Positions 8,537 through 17,422 are shown, numbered from the stretch's first letter. The stretch: 64,000 nucleotides of DNA from Halorubrum salsamenti (GCF_007671685.1 NZ_VCNL01000001.1:682001-746000), one strand, 5' to 3'. Notes: a model not told the origin generated them from the letters alone. Made by a program: numbers and translations.

Positions 8537-10000
8537 ATGAGTAGTGCGGCATCCGGATCGGCGCGAACGCGATACGCGATCCTCGGCTGTGGGAGCGTCG
8601 GGCACGCCGTCGCGGAGGACCTGACTAGCCGCGGCAAGGACGTGCTCATCCTCGACCGCGACGAGAGCCGGGTCGAGGCGCTCCGCGACCAGGACCTCAA
8701 CGCTCGCGTGCAGGACATCGCCGACTCGGACGTGGTCGAGGCGCTCGACGACCGGGACATCGTGCTGATTCTCGCGAGCGACGTCGAGGCCAACAAGGCG
8801 GCCGTCTCGGCGGTGCGCGACACCGGCGGCGACCACTACGTCGTCGTCCGCGCCTCGGATCCCGTCAGCGAGGACGAACTGCGCGAGCGCGGCGCCGACG
8901 TGGTGATCAACCCCTCGACGGTGATCGCCGACAGCGCGCTCCAGTCGCTCGAGACCGGCGAGCTGGAGTACATGGCGCGTCAGCTCGCGGAGATCATCGA
9001 AGAGGGGGACGGCCGGATGGCGATCCTGACCCACGACAACCCGGAGCCGGACTCCATCGCGTCGGCGACCGCGCTACAGGCCATCGCGGACGCGTTCGGC
9101 GTCGACGCGGACATCCTCTACACCGGCGACGTGGGCCACCAGGAGAACCGGGCGTTCGTCAACCTCCTCGGGATCGATCTGCTGGCGCGCTCCGAGGCCC
9201 CCGACCTCTCGGAGTACGGAACGGTCGCCGCGGTCGACCTCGCGAAGTCGGCCGAGGACGGCTTCGACTTCGACGTGGACATCGACATCTACCTCGACCA
9301 CCTCGAGGCCGAGGTCCCCTTCGACGCCCGGTTCATCGACGTGCGGACCAACGTCTCCTCGACGTCGACGATCCTCACGAAGTACCTCCAGGAGTTCGAC
9401 CAGTCGCCGACCGAGGCGGTCGCGACCGCCCTCCTCTACGGGATCCGCGCCGAGACGCTCGACTTCAAGCGGGACACGACGCCCGCGGACCTGACGGCGG
9501 CCGCCTACCTGCACCCGTTCGCGAACCACGACACGCTCGAACAGGTGGAGTCGCCGTCGATGAGTCCCGAGACGCTGGACGTGCTCGCGGAGGCGATCCA
9601 GAACCGCGAGGTGCAGGGGAGCCACCTCTTCTCGACGGCCGGGTTCATCCGCGACCGCGAGGCGCTCGCGCAGGCGGCCCAACACCTCCTCAATCTGGAG
9701 GGGATCACGACGACCGCCGTGCTGGGGATCGCCGACGACACCATCTACCTCGCGGCGCGCTCGAAGGACATCCGGCTGAACATCGGCAACGTCCTCGACG
9801 AGGCGTTCTCCGAGATGGGCGACGCCGCCGGCCACTCGACGCAGGGGTCGCTCGAAATCCCGCTCGGCATCTTCACCGGGATCGAGTCGAGCGGCGACAA
9901 CCGGGACACCCTGCTTCACCTCACCGAGGAGGCCGTCCGCCGGAAGCTGTTCGACGCGCTCGGCGTCGAGGGCGGCGGCGACGGCGGGAACGGGTCGTGA
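8537..10000 (+). CDS. TrkA-N domain fused to DHH/DHHA1 phosphoesterase
   Basis: 487-residue fusion. Residues 11-135 form a TrkA-type Rossmann domain with GCGSVG (17-22) and the acidic strand-2 end LILDRDES. Residues about 160-400 form a DHH-family phosphoesterase with motif I THDNPEPDSIAS (165-176), followed by a DHHA1-like C-terminal part (GITTTAVLGIADDTIYLAARS, HSTQGSLEIPLGIF). Such fusions are widespread in archaea and resemble NrnA-type nanoRNase or cyclic-dinucleotide phosphodiesterases, possibly gated by NAD(H) or a nucleotide. The eponymous motif reads DHL at residues 254-256 instead of DHH. A leaderless start is supported by GTTAAGTG about 28 bases upstream. It is followed by a small zinc-finger-like gene. 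Confidence 0.8.
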   Translation: MSSAASGSARTRYAILGCGSVGHAVAEDLTSRGKDVLILDRDESRVEALRDQDLNARVQDIADSDVVEALDDRDIVLILASDVEANKAAVSAVRDTGGDHYVVVRASDPVSEDELRERGADVVINPSTVIADSALQSLETGELEYMARQLAEIIEEGDGRMAILTHDNPEPDSIASATALQAIADAFGVDADILYTGDVGHQENRAFVNLLGIDLLARSEAPDLSEYGTVAAVDLAKSAEDGFDFDVDIDIYLDHLEAEVPFDARFIDVRTNVSSTSTILTKYLQEFDQSPTEAVATALLYGIRAETLDFKRDTTPADLTAAAYLHPFANHDTLEQVESPSMSPETLDVLAEAIQNREVQGSHLFSTAGFIRDREALAQAAQHLLNLEGITTTAVLGIADDTIYLAARSKDIRLNIGNVLDEAFSEMGDAAGHSTQGSLEIPLGIFTGIESSGDNRDTLLHLTEEAVRRKLFDALGVEGGGDGGNGS

Positions 10001-10082
10001 GACCGGCGGAACCGTTTCCGTGAGACCGGCGGAGCGATTTTCTTTCCCCGGGTCGTAACGGGAGCCAACCGGGACTCCAACC

Positions 10083-10301
10083 ATGTACGTCCCCGAGGAC
10101 CCGCCGGAGACCTGCCCCGCCTGCGGCGACCCGTACGCGTCGGTGTCGCGCCACGACGACGGGTTCGTCGTCAACCTGCTCGACAACGAGCGGTACCGGC
10201 GCGTGTGTTTCCAGCCGGTCGATCCGGACGCCGACCCGGACGCCGCGTTCGACTGCTTCCACCACACGCACCGACAGGCCGGAAGCTCTGCGGGGAAGTG
10301 A
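10083..10301 (+). CDS. Conserved small haloarchaeal protein with CPAC knuckle, 72 aa
   Basis: Begins MYVPEDPPETCPACGDPY and ends QAGSSAGK. A single CPAC knuckle (C11, C14) near the N-terminus, plus C42 and C57 and the HH pair at 59-60, could together bind a zinc ion. The protein is short, acidic and soluble. It lies 82 bases after the TrkA-DHH gene on the same strand and converges with the nucleotidyltransferase at 10350. I do not recognise a function. Confidence 0.65.
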   Translation: MYVPEDPPETCPACGDPYASVSRHDDGFVVNLLDNERYRRVCFQPVDPDADPDAAFDCFHHTHRQAGSSAGK

Positions 10302-10349
10302 CGGGCGGAAAAATCGGAAGCCGGACGCCCGGCGATCGACGACCGCGCG

Positions 10350-11324
10350 CTAGAACTCGTCGCCCTCGGTGATCGAGGTGTACGAGCCGATCAGCGCGCC
10401 GGTGAGGTCCACGTTCTCCAGCGTGACTCCTTCGTCGAGCACGGAGTTTCGGATCTTCGAGTCCGCGATCGTCGCGTCCGGGAAGACGACCGAACGTTCG
10501 ATCGTCGAGTCGGTGACGGTCGCGCCCGACATGACGTGGACCACGTCGCCGAGGTCGGAGTTCTCGACGGTCGCGTCGGCGGCGACGAGCGTCCCGCCGT
10601 CGAGCGCGTACTCGACCGCGTCGAGGTAGCTGTCGGCGGTGCCGATGTCGAACCACGCGCCGTCGAAGGTGTACGCGTGCACCGCGCCGCGCCCCTGAAG
10701 CCACTGGAGGAACCAGCCCGGCTCGTCGGGGTTGTTGCCGTCCGAGAGGTACGTTTCGAGGTCGGGGAGCGTCTCGGCCGGGAACGCGTAACAGGCGATG
10801 GAGACGAGCGTCGATTTGGGGTCGTCGGGCTTCTCCTGGAAGTTCACGACCTCGTCGCCGTCGAGTTCGACGAGCCCGTACGACTTGGCGCGCTCGCGGT
10901 CGCCAACGTCGTAGGCCGCCAGCGTCGGCGACCCCTTGCTCTCGAAGAAGTCGGCGAAGTCGGCCAGATCGAAGCTGATCATGTTGTCGCCGGCGACGAC
11001 GATGAGGTCGTCGTCGACGCCCTCGCGCTCGACAAGCTGCGCGAGCGCCCCGACGACGCCGAACTTCTCGTCCTCTTCGACGGTCTCCTCGACCGAGAGG
11101 GTCGGCTTCTCGAACGGGCTGTCGGCGAGGTAGTCGGCGAACGCGTCGGCGAAGCGCTCGTTCGTCGAGACGAACACCTCGTCGACGCGGTCGTCCGCCT
11201 CCAAGTCCTCGAAGATCTCGTCGATGACGGTGTTCTCGCCGACCGGCAGGAACATCTTCGGTCGGGTCTCGGTGATCGGCCAGAGCCTCGTCGCGTAACC
11301 TCCGGCAAGTACGACTGCTTTCAT
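10350..11324 (-). CDS. Sugar nucleotidyltransferase with left-handed beta-helix tail
   Basis: NDP-sugar pyrophosphorylase, 324 residues, using a sugar 1-phosphate and an NTP (often dTTP or UTP) to feed cell-surface glycan or N-glycan synthesis. The N-terminal signature MKAVVLAGGYATRLWPITETRPK is the nucleotide-binding loop, and PVGENTVIDEIFEDL follows. GDNMISF is the metal- and product-binding motif, and FQEKPDDPKS is the conserved sugar-binding loop. From about residue 240 hexapeptide-repeat turns appear (GATVTDSTIERSVVFPDATI, and NSVLDEGVTLENVDL). A promoter-like AAAAGAGGTATGCC lies upstream of ATG 11324. The substrate sugar cannot be told from sequence. Confidence 0.85.
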   Translation of the reverse strand: MKAVVLAGGYATRLWPITETRPKMFLPVGENTVIDEIFEDLEADDRVDEVFVSTNERFADAFADYLADSPFEKPTLSVEETVEEDEKFGVVGALAQLVEREGVDDDLIVVAGDNMISFDLADFADFFESKGSPTLAAYDVGDRERAKSYGLVELDGDEVVNFQEKPDDPKSTLVSIACYAFPAETLPDLETYLSDGNNPDEPGWFLQWLQGRGAVHAYTFDGAWFDIGTADSYLDAVEYALDGGTLVAADATVENSDLGDVVHVMSGATVTDSTIERSVVFPDATIADSKIRNSVLDEGVTLENVDLTGALIGSYTSITEGDEF

Positions 11325-11447
11325 ACGGTTCTCGTCTCACCCCGGCGGCATACCTCTTTTGCTCGTGTCAACGGCGAGAAACGGATCGGAGGTGTCTCTG
11401 CGGGGTGAACTCCGATCGCGGCCCCGCCGCGGCGCCCTCGACGCCCG

Positions 11448-11744
11448 CTACTCGCTCAGTCGATCGGTGTCGATGTTCACGCCGGGCGGCGCGACGACGA
11501 GGAACCCGCGGAAGTGCATCAGCTCGCCGCCCATGTCCTTGACCTCGCGAGCGAACCCCGCGGCGAGCTCGTTGAGGTCGCCGTCGACGGACAACACGAG
11601 GGTGTTCCCGTAGTCGACGCTGCGGACCCACTCGTCGGGGTCGGTGGTCCCGTCGAGGACGCCGAGGACGACGTCGCCGGCGGCCGCGAACGCCTCGTCC
11701 ATCTGCTCTTCGGCGTCGCGCAGGTCGAGGTCCCAGTCGCTCAT
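11448..11744 (-). CDS. Small conserved haloarchaeal protein (DUF5779-like), 98 aa
   Basis: Acidic 98-residue soluble protein beginning MSDWDLDLRDAEEQMDEAF and ending PPGVNIDTDRLSE. It has a predicted alpha/beta pattern with the conserved-looking segments VVLGVLDGTTDPDEWV and GGELMHFRGFLVVAPPG. It resembles the family named DUF5779 as I remember it; that assignment is not verified. Its own promoter (GTTTTTGCC, about 30 bases upstream) suggests a single-gene transcript. Function unknown. Confidence 0.65.
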   Translation of the reverse strand: MSDWDLDLRDAEEQMDEAFAAAGDVVLGVLDGTTDPDEWVRSVDYGNTLVLSVDGDLNELAAGFAREVKDMGGELMHFRGFLVVAPPGVNIDTDRLSE

Positions 11745-11875
11745 ACCTCAGGGTCGCGAGGCGGCGGCAAAAACGTTCGGACGCGTCCCCGGTGGCCAGC
11801 CGCGGACGCGTCCCGTCGCGGCCCGCCGATTACCCCTCTCGGTGCGGTTAAGTGCGCTGCGTCCGGATCGGCGGT

Positions 11876-12595
11876 ATGGAACACACGCGGCGGTCCCTTC
11901 TCGCGGGCGCGGCCTCGGTCGGTGTCATCGGCGCGGCCGGCTGTCTCGGCGGCGGAAGCGGCGGAGGCGGGGCCGACGGAGACGGAAGCGGTGGCGGCGG
12001 AAACGACGGCCTCGACATCAGCGGCGTCGACCTCGATCCCGGCCAGTACGACTGCGATCTGACCGAACCGGAGGACCCGGACCTCGGCTACCGACCGACC
12101 CTCGGTAACCCGGACGCCGACGTGGTCGTGCAGGCGTTCGAGGACTTCACGTGTCCGCACTGCGCGACGTACAAGCTGGAGGAGTTCCCGACGATCCGCG
12201 AGGAGTTCGTCGAGCCCGGCGACGTCCGGTACGAGCAGTGGGACTTCCCGATCCCCGTCAACGAGACGTGGGCGGTCCCCGTCGCCAGCGCGGCCCGCGG
12301 GGTCGGCGAGCGGCAGGGGAACGAGGCGTACTTCGCGTTCTCGTCGGCCGCCTACGAGTCGCAGGGGAACTACAGCGGGGAGGCGATCGGCGCCGCCGCG
12401 GAGACCGCCGGCGCGGACCCCTGCGCGGCCATCGCCGACGCGCGGTTCGCGGCGTACGGCGAGGCGTCCGCGAGCGACCGGAGCGAGGGCCTGTCGATGG
12501 GGCTCGAGGGGACGCCGACGATCTTCGTGAACGGCGAGGCGGTCGACGGGTACGACGCGGACTCCATCGCGACGGCGATCGACTCGGCGCTGTAG
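11876..12595 (+). CDS. DsbA-family thioredoxin-like lipoprotein (Tat-exported)
   Basis: 239-residue extracytoplasmic thiol-disulfide oxidoreductase. The N-terminus has a twin-arginine motif (TRRSLL) followed by a hydrophobic core and a lipobox AAGC, so it should be exported by Tat and lipid-anchored. A Gly/Asp-rich linker (residues 25-50) precedes the thioredoxin fold. The active site is CPHC in FEDFTCPHCATYKLEEF. The cis-proline region GTPTIFVNGEAVDGYD lies near the C-terminus. It probably helps fold or repair secreted proteins. I chose ATG 11876 because GGTTAAGTG lies about 27 bases upstream. The MFS gene follows after 76 bases. Confidence 0.85.
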   Translation: MEHTRRSLLAGAASVGVIGAAGCLGGGSGGGGADGDGSGGGGNDGLDISGVDLDPGQYDCDLTEPEDPDLGYRPTLGNPDADVVVQAFEDFTCPHCATYKLEEFPTIREEFVEPGDVRYEQWDFPIPVNETWAVPVASAARGVGERQGNEAYFAFSSAAYESQGNYSGEAIGAAAETAGADPCAAIADARFAAYGEASASDRSEGLSMGLEGTPTIFVNGEAVDGYDADSIATAIDSAL

Positions 12596-12671
12596 GTGGG
12601 GACACACGCGGCGTCAGTCACGGTTCCCCCGAGCGTCGGCCTTTTGACCGTTCGGCACGTTTTATAAGTAG

Positions 12672-13931
12672 ATGACGGAGGACGACCGCGGCGAGCGGCG
12701 GCGGCTGGGCGCCGTCGTGCTCGCCGTGTTGATCTCGCAGGTGCTCTTGTACCCCGGAGTGCCGGACCTAGTGGTCGCGCTCGGCGCGCCCGCCGGGATC
12801 GACGCCGGGATGTGGTTCCTCGTCGCGGAGTTCGGCGCGTTCGTGACCTTCGCGGTCGTCTGGGGCGCCGCGAGCGACGCGCTCGGGCGGCGGGCACCCC
12901 TGATCGTCGCCGGCGCGCTCGGGGGCGCGGCCTCGTACGTCGCGCTCGCCGCGGTCCCCGAGTTCGGGTTCGGCTTCCGGGCGGCGCTCGCGGTCCGGGT
13001 CGTGGGCGGCGCGCTCACCATCGGCGCCTTCTCGCTGGCGATCACCTCGCTGATGGACCTCCGGGGCGGCAACGGGCGAAACATGGGGGCCGCCGGGGTC
13101 GCGATCGGGCTCGGCGCAGCGGTCGGCTCGGTCGTGGGCGGCGCGCTCGCCGACCTGAACGCCTTTTACCCCGTGTACGCCGGCGCCGCGGTGCTCGCCG
13201 GGTCGGGACTGCTCGCGGCCACCGTCGACGACCGGGTCGTCACCGACCGATCGAGGACTCCGAGCGGAGGCGATTCGGACGGCGACGTGGGCTTCCGCGA
13301 CGTGCTCGCCCGGGCGCGGACGACCCGCGGCCTCTTGGTCCCGCTCGCGTTCGGCTTCGTCGACCGACTCACGGCCGGCTTCTTCGCGCTCGTCGGCGTC
13401 TACTACTTTCAGGACCCCGCGACGTTCGGCCTCTCGGCGGGGGCCGCGGGGGCGACGCTCGCGCTCTTCTTCGTCCCCTTCGCGGTGCTACAGGCCCCGT
13501 TCGGCTCGCTGTCGGACCGGGTCGGCCGCTTCCTTCCCGTCGTGATCGGGTCGATCGCGTACGGGATCGTCACGATCGGCGTCGGCGTGGCGCCGGTGTA
13601 TCACCTCGCGGCCGCGCTCATGGTGCTCGTCGGCGTCTGCGGCGCGCTGATGGCGCCGGCGACGATGGCGCTCGTCACGGACCTCGTCGAGCCCGAGGCC
13701 CGCGGCGCGGCGATGGGGCTGTTCAATGTGTTCGGCTCGCTCGGCTTCCTCGCGGGCTTCCTCATCGGCGGGAGCGCGACCGAGACGTTCGGCTACACGC
13801 CCGCGTTCCTCGCGGTCGGCGGGCTCGAACTCGCCATCGCGCTAACGCTGTTCCCGGCCGTGAAAGCGATCGCGCCGGGCGACGGGTTCCTCGGGCTCGG
13901 CGGCGGGACCGGGCGGTCGCCGTCGGAGTGA
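12672..13931 (+). CDS. MFS transporter
   Basis: 419-residue permease with about 12 transmembrane helices. The N-terminus is short and charged (MTEDDRGERRRLG). The loop 2-3 motif is seen as GAASDALGRRAPLIVAGALGG and its repeat in the second half as GSLSDRVGRFLPVVIGSIAYG. The central cytoplasmic loop (residues about 195-215) is rich in D, S and R. GAAMGLFNVFGSLGFLAGFLIGG is typical of drug or metabolite MFS proteins; the substrate is unknown. A CTTTTGACC box at about -30 is the likely TATA element. A second TTTTATAAG is too close to the start to serve it. Confidence 0.85.
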   Translation: MTEDDRGERRRLGAVVLAVLISQVLLYPGVPDLVVALGAPAGIDAGMWFLVAEFGAFVTFAVVWGAASDALGRRAPLIVAGALGGAASYVALAAVPEFGFGFRAALAVRVVGGALTIGAFSLAITSLMDLRGGNGRNMGAAGVAIGLGAAVGSVVGGALADLNAFYPVYAGAAVLAGSGLLAATVDDRVVTDRSRTPSGGDSDGDVGFRDVLARARTTRGLLVPLAFGFVDRLTAGFFALVGVYYFQDPATFGLSAGAAGATLALFFVPFAVLQAPFGSLSDRVGRFLPVVIGSIAYGIVTIGVGVAPVYHLAAALMVLVGVCGALMAPATMALVTDLVEPEARGAAMGLFNVFGSLGFLAGFLIGGSATETFGYTPAFLAVGGLELAIALTLFPAVKAIAPGDGFLGLGGGTGRSPSE

Positions 13932-14031
13932 CTCCCGCCCGCGACGCGAGCCCGACGCGGCCCGAGACGGGCGGTTCGGCCGTCCGAGTCGAGCCCTTTT
14001 AACGCGCCCGTCCCTTCAGTACGGACGACAG

Positions 14032-14805
14032 ATGGACATCCTCGTGGTGGGCGCCGGCGAGATCGGCCGCTGGATCGCCGACACCGTGTCGGCCGACGAG
14101 TCGCCGGTCGACGCGACCGTGGCGTTCGCGGACCGCGACCCCGACGTCGCCGCTGACGCGGCCGCCGCGCGCGACGCGGAGGCGGTTCCGACCGACGGCG
14201 ACACCGTCCACGACGCGGTGTGTCTCGCGGTGCCGATGTCGGCGGTCCCCGCCGCCGTCGAGGCGTACGCGCCCCGCGCGGAGCGGGCGATCCTCGACGT
14301 CTCCGGGGAGATGACCGACGCGGTCGCAGCGATGCGCGAGCACGCCCCGGACCGCGAGCGCGCGAGCTACCACCCGCTGTTCGCGCCGCCGCGCGTCCCC
14401 GGCAACGTCGCCGCGGTCGTCGACGAGGCCGGACCGGTCGTCGAGGGGATCACCGCCGCGATCGAGGCCGGCGGCAACGAGGTGTTCGAGACGACGCCCG
14501 CGGAACACGACGAGGCGATGGAGACGGTGCAGGCCGGCGCGCACGCGGCCGTGCTCGCGTGGCGGCTCGCGGGCGGCGACGTGCGCGAGGAGTTCCACAC
14601 TCCTGTCTCGGCCGCGCTCGACGAGGTCGCGGACACCGTCACCGAGGGGGCGCCCGAGGTGTACGCCGAGATCCAGCGCGCCTTCGACGGCGCCGACGAC
14701 GTGGCCGCGGCGGCCCGCGAGATCGCCGACGCCGACCCGGAGGCGTTCGCAGCCCTGTACGAGCGCGCCCGCGGCGACCGCGAGGAGCGGGAGCGACACG
14801 AGTGA
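14032..14805 (+). CDS. tyrA: Prephenate dehydrogenase
   Basis: NAD(P)-dependent oxidative decarboxylation of prephenate to 4-hydroxyphenylpyruvate in tyrosine synthesis. The 257-residue protein opens with the Rossmann motif ILVVGAGEIGRWIADTV. The family segments CLAVPMSAVPAAVEAYAP, ILDVSGEMTDAV and the active-site YHPLFAPPRVPGN (catalytic His in HPLF) are present. A C-terminal helical dimerisation region follows. A CTTTTAACG box about 30 bases upstream makes a leaderless start likely. It is followed after 25 bases by an Rsm22-type methyltransferase, so the two are probably cotranscribed. Confidence 0.85.
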   Translation: MDILVVGAGEIGRWIADTVSADESPVDATVAFADRDPDVAADAAAARDAEAVPTDGDTVHDAVCLAVPMSAVPAAVEAYAPRAERAILDVSGEMTDAVAAMREHAPDRERASYHPLFAPPRVPGNVAAVVDEAGPVVEGITAAIEAGGNEVFETTPAEHDEAMETVQAGAHAAVLAWRLAGGDVREEFHTPVSAALDEVADTVTEGAPEVYAEIQRAFDGADDVAAAAREIADADPEAFAALYERARGDREERERHE

Positions 14806-14830
14806 CGCGACAGCCGACGCCAGTGATTTC

Positions 14831-16291
14831 ATGATAGACAGAGAGGCCGTCCGGAACAACGCCAACTACCTGCGCAACGTCAGACCGATCGACCCCGAGG
14901 AGATCGCGGAGTACATCGAGGGGAGCGCCCACCCCGCCGTCGTCCGCGAGACGCTCCGCGAGGAGGCGTTCGACCTCCGGCTCCGCGAGCGCGACGACGG
15001 CGCCTTCGAGCCCGTCCCCGAGGAGCCCGTCCCCGATCCCGGCTGGGCGCCGACGGCGTTCCCCGAGGAGTACTCGTTCGCCCTCGAAGACCTGCTCGTC
15101 CGGGAGTTCGGCGCGAACTGGCACCGCGGGGAGTCCGGCGACGAGCTCCGCGAGGCGGTGCGCCGGCTGAAGGACGACTACCTCTACGGGAACGACGTGG
15201 CGTACGACCGGGTCGCGGCGCTCGGCTACGCGGTCTACCACCTGCCGGCTTACTACGCGACGATCGGCTACGTCCTCGACGACCTCGTGGAGAACGGGCT
15301 GCTCGACCGGACCCTCCGCGTCCTCGACGTGGGCGCGGGCGTCGGCGGCCCCGCCCTCGGCCTACACGATTACCTCCCTGACGACGCCGTCGTCGACTAC
15401 CACGCCGTCGAGCCGAGCGCGGCCGCCGACGTGCTCGACCACGTGCTCGACGAGACGGGGCGGAACTTCCGGTCGACGATCCACGAGGAGACGGCGGAGT
15501 CGTTCCTCGGACTCGACGGCGGGACGGCGGGGGGCGGCACCGCCGAGGGCGACGACGCCGCCGACGAGTTCGATCTGGTCGTGTTCGGGAACGTCCTCTC
15601 GGAACTCGACGACCCGATCGCGGTCGCCGATGCCGCGCTCGGCGGACTCGCCGACGACGGGAGCGTCGTCGCGTTCGCGCCCGCCGACCGCAACACCGCC
15701 ATGGGGCTCCGCGAGGTGGAGCGCGCGGTCGCGACGCCCGAGAGCGGCGTCGAGACGTACTCGCCCACCCTCCGGCTCTGGCCGAACGCGACCCCCTCGG
15801 ACGGCGGGTGGTCCTTCGACGTGGCCGACGACCTCGATGTCCCGCCGTTCCAGCGACGGCTCGACGAGGCCGCCGAGCGGGGCTCCGCGGACGAGCCGGG
15901 CGAGTTCGTCAACGTCGACGTCCAGTTCGCGTACGCGATCCTCCGTCCGGACGGAAAACGACGGGTCGACGTGCGGGCCAGCGGCGGTCGCTGCGCGCGC
16001 ATGGCCGACTCCGAAGACCACGTCACCGACCGCGTGAACCACCTCGCCGTGAAGCTGAGCCACGACCTCAGCGACGGCGACAACGCCCTCTACCGCGTCG
16101 GCGACGGCTCGCAGACGGTGGACCACTACCTCGTCTGTACGCGCGAGACCGTGCTCAACGACGACCTCCGAACGGCCGACTACGGATCGGTGGTCTTCGT
16201 CGAGAACGGGCTCGTGCTCTGGAACGACGACGAGGGGGCGTACAACGTGGTCGTCGACGACGAGACGGTCGTCGATCTGGTGGCGCGCTGA
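14831..16291 (+). CDS. Rsm22-like small-ribosomal-subunit methyltransferase family protein
   Basis: 486-residue protein. The N-terminal half is helical and acidic (MIDREAVRNNANYLRNVRPID). A SAM-binding motif appears at LRVLDVGAGVGGPALGLHDYLP (about residues 160-180) and a post-motif at FDLVVFGNVLSELDDP. The C-terminal part contains SGGRCARMADSEDHVTDRVNHLA, where Rsm22 proteins usually carry a Cys-rich Fe-S segment; here only one cysteine is seen. Rsm22 (METTL17) members act on small-subunit assembly, with or without rRNA methylation. Spacing to tyrA suggests cotranscription, though no functional link is obvious. Confidence 0.7.
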   Translation: MIDREAVRNNANYLRNVRPIDPEEIAEYIEGSAHPAVVRETLREEAFDLRLRERDDGAFEPVPEEPVPDPGWAPTAFPEEYSFALEDLLVREFGANWHRGESGDELREAVRRLKDDYLYGNDVAYDRVAALGYAVYHLPAYYATIGYVLDDLVENGLLDRTLRVLDVGAGVGGPALGLHDYLPDDAVVDYHAVEPSAAADVLDHVLDETGRNFRSTIHEETAESFLGLDGGTAGGGTAEGDDAADEFDLVVFGNVLSELDDPIAVADAALGGLADDGSVVAFAPADRNTAMGLREVERAVATPESGVETYSPTLRLWPNATPSDGGWSFDVADDLDVPPFQRRLDEAAERGSADEPGEFVNVDVQFAYAILRPDGKRRVDVRASGGRCARMADSEDHVTDRVNHLAVKLSHDLSDGDNALYRVGDGSQTVDHYLVCTRETVLNDDLRTADYGSVVFVENGLVLWNDDEGAYNVVVDDETVVDLVAR

Positions 16292-16325
16292 GAGCGGTCG
16301 CGGTACCCGGCCCGACCGCAGGGCG

Positions 16326-16637
16326 TCACCGGACCGGAGTCACGGACGGCGGCTCACGGTCAGCCCGTTCCCGCCGACCTCGTCGCGGACGGCGGCTCAC
16401 GGTCAGCCCGTTCCCGCCGACCTCGTCGCGGACGGCGAAGTAAAGCGTCCAGACCACGACGCCGCCGAGAAGCGCGGCGACCGTCCACGCGAGCGCGTGG
16501 CCGCTGTTCCGGTCCACCGCGTCCAGGTAGATGAACAGGGACGCGAACACCACCGGGACGGCAACCACCGTGGCGAGGAGGAGGACGACGAACAGTTCCG
16601 GACCGCCGGGAAGGCCGACTTGGAGGGCAGAGAGCAT
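16326..16637 (-). CDS. Small two-helix membrane protein with frameshift-extended C-terminus
   Basis: 103-residue protein with two transmembrane helices, about residues 14-37 (ELFVVLLLATVVAVPVVFASLF) and 48-68 (ALAWTVAALLGGVVVWTLYF). This resembles the PLDc_N / two-helix haloarchaeal membrane-protein type. A CTTTTTATTCC promoter box lies about 33 bases upstream. The last 30 or so codons lie in a 43-bp tandem duplication: the first copy encodes VRDEVGGNGLTVSRRP, and because 43 is not a multiple of three the second copy is read in another frame as a basic tail RRGRRERADREPP. Without the duplication the protein would stop after SRRP at residue 84. Function unknown. Confidence 0.7.
   Translation of the reverse strand: MLSALQVGLPGGPELFVVLLLATVVAVPVVFASLFIYLDAVDRNSGHALAWTVAALLGGVVVWTLYFAVRDEVGGNGLTVSRRPRRGRRERADREPPSVTPVR
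16343..16437. repeat. 43-bp tandem duplication at the 3' end of the small membrane-protein gene
   Basis: Two identical 43-bp units start at 16343 and 16386 (both begin CGGACGGCGGCTCACGG), and a third partial unit, CGGACGGCG, starts at 16429. The perfect identity of the two units implies a recent event or an assembly artefact. Confidence 0.95.
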
Positions 16638-16699
16638 CTACTCCTCGTTCAGTTAACAGGAATAAAAAGATTCCTTCGAACGGACACGTCGCGGGACCG

Positions 16700-17422
16700 T
16701 CACCCGATCGGTTCGATCAGCTCCGGCGTGTCGACGCCGGGGGAGTTCACGCGCGTCGAGACCGGATGGACCGTCATCTCGTCGGCCGGATGGGGGCCGA
16801 GCAGCGCGGCGGCCTCGTCGGGGTCGCCCCGGAGCCACGTCTCCTCCTCGTCCGGATCGAGGATCACCGCCATCCGGTGATGGAGGTCGGCGACGAGGTC
16901 GTTCGGCTCGGTGGTGACGACCGTGAACGTATCGATGAGCTCGCCGGTGTCGTCCGAGTCGTCCTCCTCGCCCGCCCCGCCGCCGAACGCGCCGAGCCCC
17001 GTCTGCGTCGTCTCCGGCTCAGGCGGCTCCCACCGCTCGTAGAGCCCCGCCATCGCGAACGGGCGGTCGTCCTCGAAGGCGACGCGGTAGGGCGTCTTGT
17101 CGCCCGATCCCGCCTCTCCATCAACCCACTCGTAGAAGCCGTCCGCGGGGACGAGACACCGCCGGCGCTCGAAGGCGTCGGCGAAGCTCCGCTTCTCGCG
17201 GACCGTCTCCGCGCGGGCGTTGATCAGGTCGAACGACTCGGCGGCCCACGAGGGAGTGAGCCCCCACTCCATCCGCGTCGCAGCGGTCGGGTCCTCGTCG
17301 GCGATCACCGGGAGGTCCTGGCCGGGCGCGCAGTTGTAGCTCGGCTCGACGCCCGCGAAGTCGGCGTCGAACCGGGCTTCGAGGTCGGTGGCGGGAGTAA
17401 AGAGAGTGTAGCGGCCGCACAT
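16700..17422 (-). CDS. SOS response-associated peptidase (SRAP / YedK family)
   Basis: Forms a covalent link to abasic sites in single-stranded DNA and so shields them during replication. The catalytic nucleophile is Cys2 (MCGRYTLF). The other family signatures are SYNCAPGQDLPV, MEWGLTPSWA, NARAETV, KRSF, RCLVPADGFYEW (with the conserved Glu) and LHHRMAVIL (with the conserved His). An insertion rich in D, E and G (residues about 125-160) lengthens the chain to 240. A GATTTATGCC box at about 17446-17456 makes a leaderless start likely, which is compatible with Cys2 exposure after Met removal. It diverges from the exonuclease at 17509; both would act in DNA maintenance. Confidence 0.92.
   Translation of the reverse strand: MCGRYTLFTPATDLEARFDADFAGVEPSYNCAPGQDLPVIADEDPTAATRMEWGLTPSWAAESFDLINARAETVREKRSFADAFERRRCLVPADGFYEWVDGEAGSGDKTPYRVAFEDDRPFAMAGLYERWEPPEPETTQTGLGAFGGGAGEEDDSDDTGELIDTFTVVTTEPNDLVADLHHRMAVILDPDEEETWLRGDPDEAAALLGPHPADEMTVHPVSTRVNSPGVDTPELIEPIG

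Noticed and set aside
10504-11408. Plus-strand frame opposite the sugar nucleotidyltransferase
   Set aside because: Shadow of the minus-strand gene, whose family motifs (GGYATRLWPI, GDNM) are decisive.
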